Source: Tragulus kanchil
Taxonomy: Eukaryota; Chordata; Mammalia; Artiodactyla; Tragulidae
Length of the DNA: 64,000 bases
Direction of reading: 5' to 3'
Assembly (NCBI GenBank): GCA_022376925.1
Contig: JAIOJX010000026.1
Span: 199,368,400 to 199,432,399, forward strand
The first letter of the stretch is position 1. The number at the start of each line of letters is the position of its first letter. The translations under genes were made by a program, and so were the position numbers. Below the pieces are notes generated by a model. That model made no database searches, had not been told where the DNA came from, and saw only the letters and a list, made by a program, of their open reading frames with translations. Below, piece after piece: positions 59,691 to 64,000 of the stretch.

Positions 59691-60361
59691 ATTTGTTTTT
59701 TTAATCCCTTGATAATTTTAAACTGCCATGGTGAGTTTTCAAATGCAGCTTTTCACTGTTTTATTTTTAATATCTTGTGATCAATGATCATGGTCTTTAT
59801 GATAGCTACTCTTTTAAATTTGTTGAAATTTTTTGTGATTTAATATGTGACTATTTCATATTTTTTCATACATGCATAAAAGGAATTTATATCTGGGTAC
59901 AGAGCTCTCTCTGGGTTTGCTATACCAAACTTGTATTTATGCCATTAGGGTCTCTCTTTTTAATTTGTCTACTAGATATATTGGTTTCTAAAAGAGTTCT
60001 ATTAAAACCTGTTACAGTTTTTATTGTCTATTTTTCTTTGTAATTTTATCAGCTCTCTATATTTTAATATGAAATTTGCTGGTTTACTAATGTTAGAAAT
60101 CAGTCTTTTTTTAATGACTAACTCAAACCTTTCTGTGAGTTGAACCCAGCTGTGTGTTGCCAGCAAAATATAGACAAAAGAGGAAGCTTGTTCTTACGGT
60201 CTCTCCTGCTTGTCTGTAGTTTAACATTGGGTTTCTACAGAGACATGGCTTGATCATTTGAAGACTAGGAATCCTGTAGTTTAAGTCCACAACGAAAGAT
60301 GCCTTTGTGGATGACGCCTCCAGGTCTAAGAAGATGTCTGCCAAATGTCACTGTATTGTTA
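59691..60361. other. Intron, nothing recognised
   Basis: AT-rich. The part from 59931 is repeated from 61019. The short ORFs have no known motif. Confidence 0.5.
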
Positions 60362-60568
60362 CTGTTTAGTTGCTAAGTTGTGTCCAACTCTTTTGTGACC
60401 TATGGATTATAGCCCACCAGGCTTCTCTGTCCATGGAATTTTCCAGCCAAGAATCCTGGAGTGGGTTGCCATTTCCTTCTCCAGAGGATCCTCTTGACCC
60501 AGGGATCGAACCTATGTCTTCTGCTTGACAGGCAGATTGTTTACCATTGAACCACCTGGGAAGTCCCA
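60362..60568 (-). repeat. Bov-tA SINE
   Basis: Reverse-oriented: GTTGCTAAGTTGTGTCCAAC to GAACCACCTGGGAAGTCCC. The flanks AATGTCACT and AAGTGTCACT suggest a target-site duplication. Duplicate at 61448-61654. Confidence 0.87.
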
Positions 60569-60719
60569 AGTGTCACTATACACCCTTTCATTTATTTGAT
60601 GCTGTTTTCTGTATTCCACTGACACACTTGGCAATTTGGGCTTCAGGGTTGTAGATATGTCCTTTTTGCATCAGAAATGAAAATTTTCCTTCACTTTACA
60701 GTTTTTAAAAGTTACTTTT

Positions 60720-60862
60720 CTAAAAATATTTATTTATGTGTTCTATTTTGTTAGTCATGCCATGAGGCATGTGGAATCTTAGTTCCCAGACCAGGGATAG
60801 AACCCATATCCCTGCAGTGGAAGTGCACGGTCCTAACCACTGGACTGCCAGAGAAATTCCCA
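60720..60862 (-). repeat. CHR-2-type SINE
   Basis: GGAATCTTAGTTCCCAGACC, CCTGCAGTGGAAGTGCACGG, ending GACTGCCAGAGAAATTCCC, reverse-oriented. Duplicate at 61806-61949. Confidence 0.8.
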
Positions 60863-61447
60863 TTTTTCATTTTTAAAAGGTTTTTTTAATCTTGGGAAAT
60901 TGGGAATGGAGGTGAAGTATAAATAATCCTTACTTATTATTGTCAGATTGTGAGACCTCAAAATTTTCTTCTTACTCAAAGCCATTCAGTGGTTTTCTTC
61001 CCCTGGCAGAGTAAGAAATTGTATTTATGCCATTAGGGTCTCTCTTTTAATTTGTCTACTAGATATATTGGTTTCTGAAGAGTTCTATTAAAACCTGTTA
61101 CAGTTTTTATTGTCTATTTTTCTTTGTAATTTTATCAGCTCTCTATATTTTAATATGAAATTTGCTGGTTTACTAATGTTAGAAATCAGTCTTTTTTTAA
61201 TGACTAACTCAAACCTTTCTGTGAGTTGAACCCAGCTGTGTGTTGCCAGCAAAATATAGACAAAAGAGGAAGCTTGTTCTTACGGTCTCTCCTGCTTGTC
61301 TGTAGTTTAACATTGGGTTTCTACAGAGACATGGCTTGATCATTTGAAGACTAGGAATCCTGTAGTTTAAGTCCACAACGAAAGATGCCTTTGTGGATGA
61401 CGCCTCCAGGTCTAAGAAGATGTCTGCCAAATGTCACTGTATTGTTA

Positions 61448-61654
61448 CTGTTTAGTTGCTAAGTTGTGTCCAACTCTTTTGTGACCTATGGATTATAGCC
61501 CACCAGGCTTCTCTGTCCATGGAATTTTCCAGCCAAGAATCCTGGAGTGGGTTGCCATTTCCTTCTCCAGAGGATCCTCTTGACCCAGGGATCGAACCTA
61601 TGTCTTCTGCTTGACAGGCAGATTGTTTACCATTGAACCACCTGGGAAGTCCCA
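61448..61654 (-). repeat. Bov-tA SINE (duplicate)
   Basis: Copy of 60362-60568, carried by duplication 19. Confidence 0.87.
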
Positions 61655-61805
61655 AGTGTCACTATACACCCCTTTCATTTATTTGATGCTGTTTTCTGTA
61701 TTCCACTGACACACTTGGCAATTTGGGCTTCAGGGTTGTAGATATGTCCTTTTTGCATCAGAAATGAAAATTTTCCTTCACTTTACAGTTTTTAAAAGTT
61801 ACTTT

Positions 61806-61949
61806 TCTAAAAATATTTATTTATGTGTTCTATTTTGTTAGTCATGCCATGAGGCATGTGGAATCTTAGTTCCCAGACCAGGGATAGAACCCATATCCCT
61901 GCAGTGGAAGTGCACGGTCCTAACCACTGGACTGCCAGAGAAATTCCCA
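61806..61949 (-). repeat. CHR-2-type SINE (duplicate)
   Basis: Copy of 60720-60862, carried by duplication 19. Confidence 0.8.
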
Positions 61950-62164
61950 TTTTTCATTTTTAAAAGGTTTTTTTAATCTTGGGAAATTGGGAATGGAGGT
62001 GAAGTATAAATAATCCTTACTTATTATTGTCAGATTGTGAGACCTCAAAATTTTCTTCTTACTCAAAGCCATTCAGTGGTTTTCTTCCCCTGGCAGAGTA
62101 AGAAATGCTTTGATAGTACCAAAAACCGAAAAACAAAAGAAAAGTTAATTTGATGTGATAGTTA

Positions 62165-62408
62165 AGTTTCAGTGCTTTGACCACATGATGCAAAGAGCCA
62201 ACTCATTGAAAAAGATCCTGATGCTGGGAAAGATTGAGGGCAGGAAGAGAAGGGGGTGACAGAGGACAAGATGGTTGGATAGCATCACCAACTCAATGAA
62301 CATGAATTTCAGCAAACTCCAGGAGATGGTGAAGGACAGAGAAGCCCAGTGTGCTGCAATCCATGGGGTCGCAAAGAGTCAGCCATGACTCAGTGACTGA
62401 ACAACAAA
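62165..62408 (+). repeat. BovB/ART2A 3' end
   Basis: TTTGACCACATGATGCAAAG, AAAAGATCCTGATGCTGGGA, TCAGCAAACTCCAGGAGATG, GTGACTGAACAACAA end; the sense-strand BovB tail. Confidence 0.88.
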
Positions 62409-62739
62409 GCTACTGATACACATTGGTACTAATCACACTCATCTTCAGAATCAATGAAAAACAAGACTCAATAGGTGAAAGAATCCAAGTGTGCTTTTGA
62501 AGAAGTCCTTTTAATGGATTTCAGTACATAGTCCCCTCTGTATTTATCACAATTATGAAAACATGAACAGACGATGCTCTGTTGAGTCTGTTTTTTTGGT
62601 TCTTGAAACTTCATCTTATGGTTTCCCTTGTTAAAACCCTTAGGTAAAATTAAGGGAAAAAACTCTTGGAAAAGTTGATATTTAAAATGTGGACTGCAAC
62701 TCATGTTTCAATCTTCTCTCCCCCTTTGTCCTTTTGTAG
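62409..62739. other. Intron end before the kinase exon
   Basis: Single-copy, no repeat recognised. It includes the pyrimidine tract 62710-62737 and TAG acceptor. Confidence 0.6.
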
Positions 62740-62873
62740 TATGACTATGAATATGATGAAAATGGTGACAGAGTCGTCTTAGGAAAAGGCACCTATGGGA
62801 TAGTTTATGCAGGTCGAGATCTGAGCAACCAAGTCAGAATCGCCATTAAGGAAATCCCAGAGAGAGACAGCAG
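62740..62873 (+). CDS. MAP3K5: MAP3K5 exon (kinase N-lobe: glycine-rich loop and catalytic lysine)
   Basis: This 134-nt exon starts after CTTTTGTAG in phase 0 and ends in phase 2 at AG|GTACAG. It reads [20 protein letters not shown] and then [24 protein letters not shown]. The glycine-rich loop [12 protein letters not shown] (exon residues 14-25) and the AIK lysine (exon residue 37, matching Lys709 of human ASK1) are both present, so the ATP site of this part is intact. The sequence is essentially invariant among mammalian ASK1 proteins. The next exon, expected to begin by completing Arg and reading YSQPLHEEI, is beyond 64000. Confidence 0.97.
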
Positions 62874-63440
62874 GTACAGTAATTGTGACTAATCAAAGCT
62901 GTTTTCTAAGATATTCCAAGTGTTAACAACATTTAAAAAATATTTTGGTGATATTCTAATTAATGAAATGCTGCCTGAAAACTCCGTGGCTTTAATGAGC
63001 TTCCTCTGAGGTTGAGCTGCTGCATCACTCAGTGATTCAAGCCCAAGACTCTGGTGGGGAAGGATGGCCTCTCCATGGTAACGAGGACTTTCAAAGCATA
63101 GAAAAGGGAACAGCCTGTGTGTGTTGGGCTCAGGTTATGTTGGATCATGATTGATTTCCTATACGGACCCATGAGGAATAAGCACCAGCAGAAATGGTTT
63201 GAACCAGAAGTTCCAGTGTCAGGTGGAAAGCTAGACCGACTGAGAAATCAGCAACTCTTCTTGGAGCCATCGAAAAGTGATGTCACTGGACAAACCACTG
63301 TCCCTCAGCATTGGACACACATGTGTAGGGCAGTCCCATATGTCTGTGAGTTTTTGCCTCCAGAGGACCCCTCTCAGGTCCTCACCAAGATGACCAGAGA
63401 AAATCGCTGCCTCAGAGAAGGCACGGAGCTCTTTCTCAAG
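62874..63440. other. Intron after the kinase exon, nothing recognised
   Basis: The longest ORF of the single-copy part (63117-63620, 167 codons) begins here. It has no domain, signal or splice context that I recognise and is most likely chance. Confidence 0.45.
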
Positions 63441-63760
63441 TTGAAATCACGGCATGTCATTACGACTTCAAACCCTTCAATGAATTCCTACATAAGCAGC
63501 ACCAAACCCTGGAACCTTAAGCTAGACATCTGCCTCCCTTTGTGGCCTCAGCTCTCCCACTGCAGCCACACTCGCCTCATTTCCCATCAGGCCCACCAGT
63601 ACCACATTTTGGAAGGATAGCCACATGCTGAAAAAGACACCCCTCTTTCCCATGCAGCCACTGACCCAGGCCTCAGCTCTCTTTCTGCCTCACCATCCTT
63701 GGTCTCCATTCTTGGTGTGTGACTTGACGGGTGGTCACTCAGCCATGTCTGCATTCCAGG
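63440..63760 (-). repeat. Possible L2 LINE remnant
   Basis: CTTCAAACCCTTCAATGAAT and CCCACTGCAGCCACACTCGC resemble antisense L2 3' landmarks, but the rest is too diverged to be sure. Confidence 0.3.
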
Positions 63761-64000
63761 CAGAAAGAGGGAAAAGGAAAACAAAGTTCCTCAGAAATGG
63801 CCAGCATGCTTTCACCTCAAAGGAGGCGAGAAATGCAGTAGCTTTTAAGTTGGCCAGTTGTTTCTCTAAACAAACTCATAGAAAGAGAGGAGATCGGATA
63901 TCAGACAGGCAGACAGTAAATTCAATTTTATCTTTTCTATGATATTTTTGCAGTTTCTCCTTGGTTAATTCATGCAACATAAGTGTGAATTCTTATGGAA
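63761..64000. other. Intron, nothing recognised
   Basis: No exon of the kinase domain appears before the window end. Confidence 0.5.

Larger units (their letters stand above)
59931..62106. repeat. Direct duplication 19: 59931-61018 and 61019-62106
   Basis: Units of about 1.09 kb abut directly at a shared TT. They differ only by short-run changes near the second-copy start (61045 and 61078) and a C-run at 61668. Confidence 0.93.
10929..62873 (+). other. MAP3K5: MAP3K5 (ASK1) gene, internal part: seven spliced coding exons
   Basis: Seven exons on the + strand join in phase to a continuous reading frame of about 228 codons that I recognise as MAP3K5/ASK1. It runs from the end of the TPR-like central regulatory region, through the PH-like domain, into the kinase N-lobe. 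ASK1 is a cytosolic MAP kinase kinase kinase that activates the JNK and p38 pathways under oxidative and ER stress and is held inactive by thioredoxin. Phases at the junctions are 2, 0, 0, 2, 2, 0, and the last exon ends in phase 2, so the gene continues past the window. The exon before 10929 was not found in 1-10928 and must lie upstream. The paralogues MAP3K15 and MAP3K6 were considered; the linker and kinase-entry residues ([12 protein letters not shown]) fit MAP3K5. The symbol rests on remembered family sequence, not on a search. Confidence 0.95.

Noticed and set aside
1..62106. A biological tandem-repeat or satellite system
   Set aside because: Each unit has different content and only the length is shared. 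There is no common terminal motif, no inverted ends and no target-site duplication at the unit borders.
10929..62873. Assignment to MAP3K15 or MAP3K6 instead of MAP3K5
   Set aside because: These paralogues share the kinase entry almost exactly. The PH-region residues (FSASSVRGV, ELHCKKFFEMVN) and linker fit what I know of MAP3K5 and not the others.

Overview
This is nuclear DNA from a ruminant, most likely a pecoran. The evidence is the density of Bov-tA/BOV-A2 SINEs, BovB (RTE) LINE 3' ends, artiodactyl L1 tails and tRNA-derived CHR-type SINEs. I cannot name the species. The window lies inside one gene on the + strand: MAP3K5 (ASK1, apoptosis signal-regulating kinase 1). Seven consecutive coding exons can be read, at 10929-11088, 14808-14961, 19832-19939, 28437-28486 (second copy at 29513-29562), 34511-34606, 38694-38775 and 62740-62873. 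All have GT/AG borders and matching phases. Together they encode the end of the TPR-like central regulatory region, its PH-like domain, the linker and the start of the kinase N-lobe (glycine-rich loop plus the ATP-anchoring lysine). Promoter, first exons and the rest of the kinase lie outside. Everything else is intron, and I found no other protein-coding gene and no RNA gene apart from tRNA-derived SINEs.

The most striking property is structural. The window carries about 20 direct, nearly adjacent duplications. Nineteen have both copies inside the window and one is cut by the left edge. Most units are about 1.05-1.15 kb and the copies are almost identical. They are separated by 0-45 bp of junk, spaced every 2-6 kb, and follow one another through the whole 64 kb. 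Neighbouring duplications sometimes overlap, giving three copies of a short stretch. Copies differ mainly in homopolymer length and by small deletions at the outer edges of the copies. One duplication contains a complete MAP3K5 exon with both splice sites. Another stops inside the next exon, leaving a truncated exon copy. The best reading is a chain of contigs whose ~1.1-kb overlapping ends were never merged (assembly false duplication). If so, about 21 kb is surplus and the true locus is about 43 kb. This should be settled before any intron length or exon count is taken from the sequence.

Layout: 1-10928, upstream intron with Bov-tA, ART2A/BovB ends and a CHR-like SINE. 11089-19831, introns with an L1 tail, an L2 remnant, MIR and a hAT element. 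19940-28436, intron with a CHR SINE, an LTR-like repeat and a long stretch without recognised repeats. 28487-38693, introns around the PH-domain exons with SINEs, MIR and hAT remnants. 38776-62739, a very large intron rich in CHR-like SINEs, L1, L2, BovB and MIR. 62874-64000, the start of the next intron.

A second item of note is the CHR-like SINE family. It has about ten independent copies here, most with visible target-site duplications and several with G-rich (or, in the other orientation, C-rich) tails. I do not recognise its 3' body as a standard Bov-tA or BOV-A2 unit. Two of its copies form an inverted pair at 51830-52765. I saw no evidence for a new gene system.
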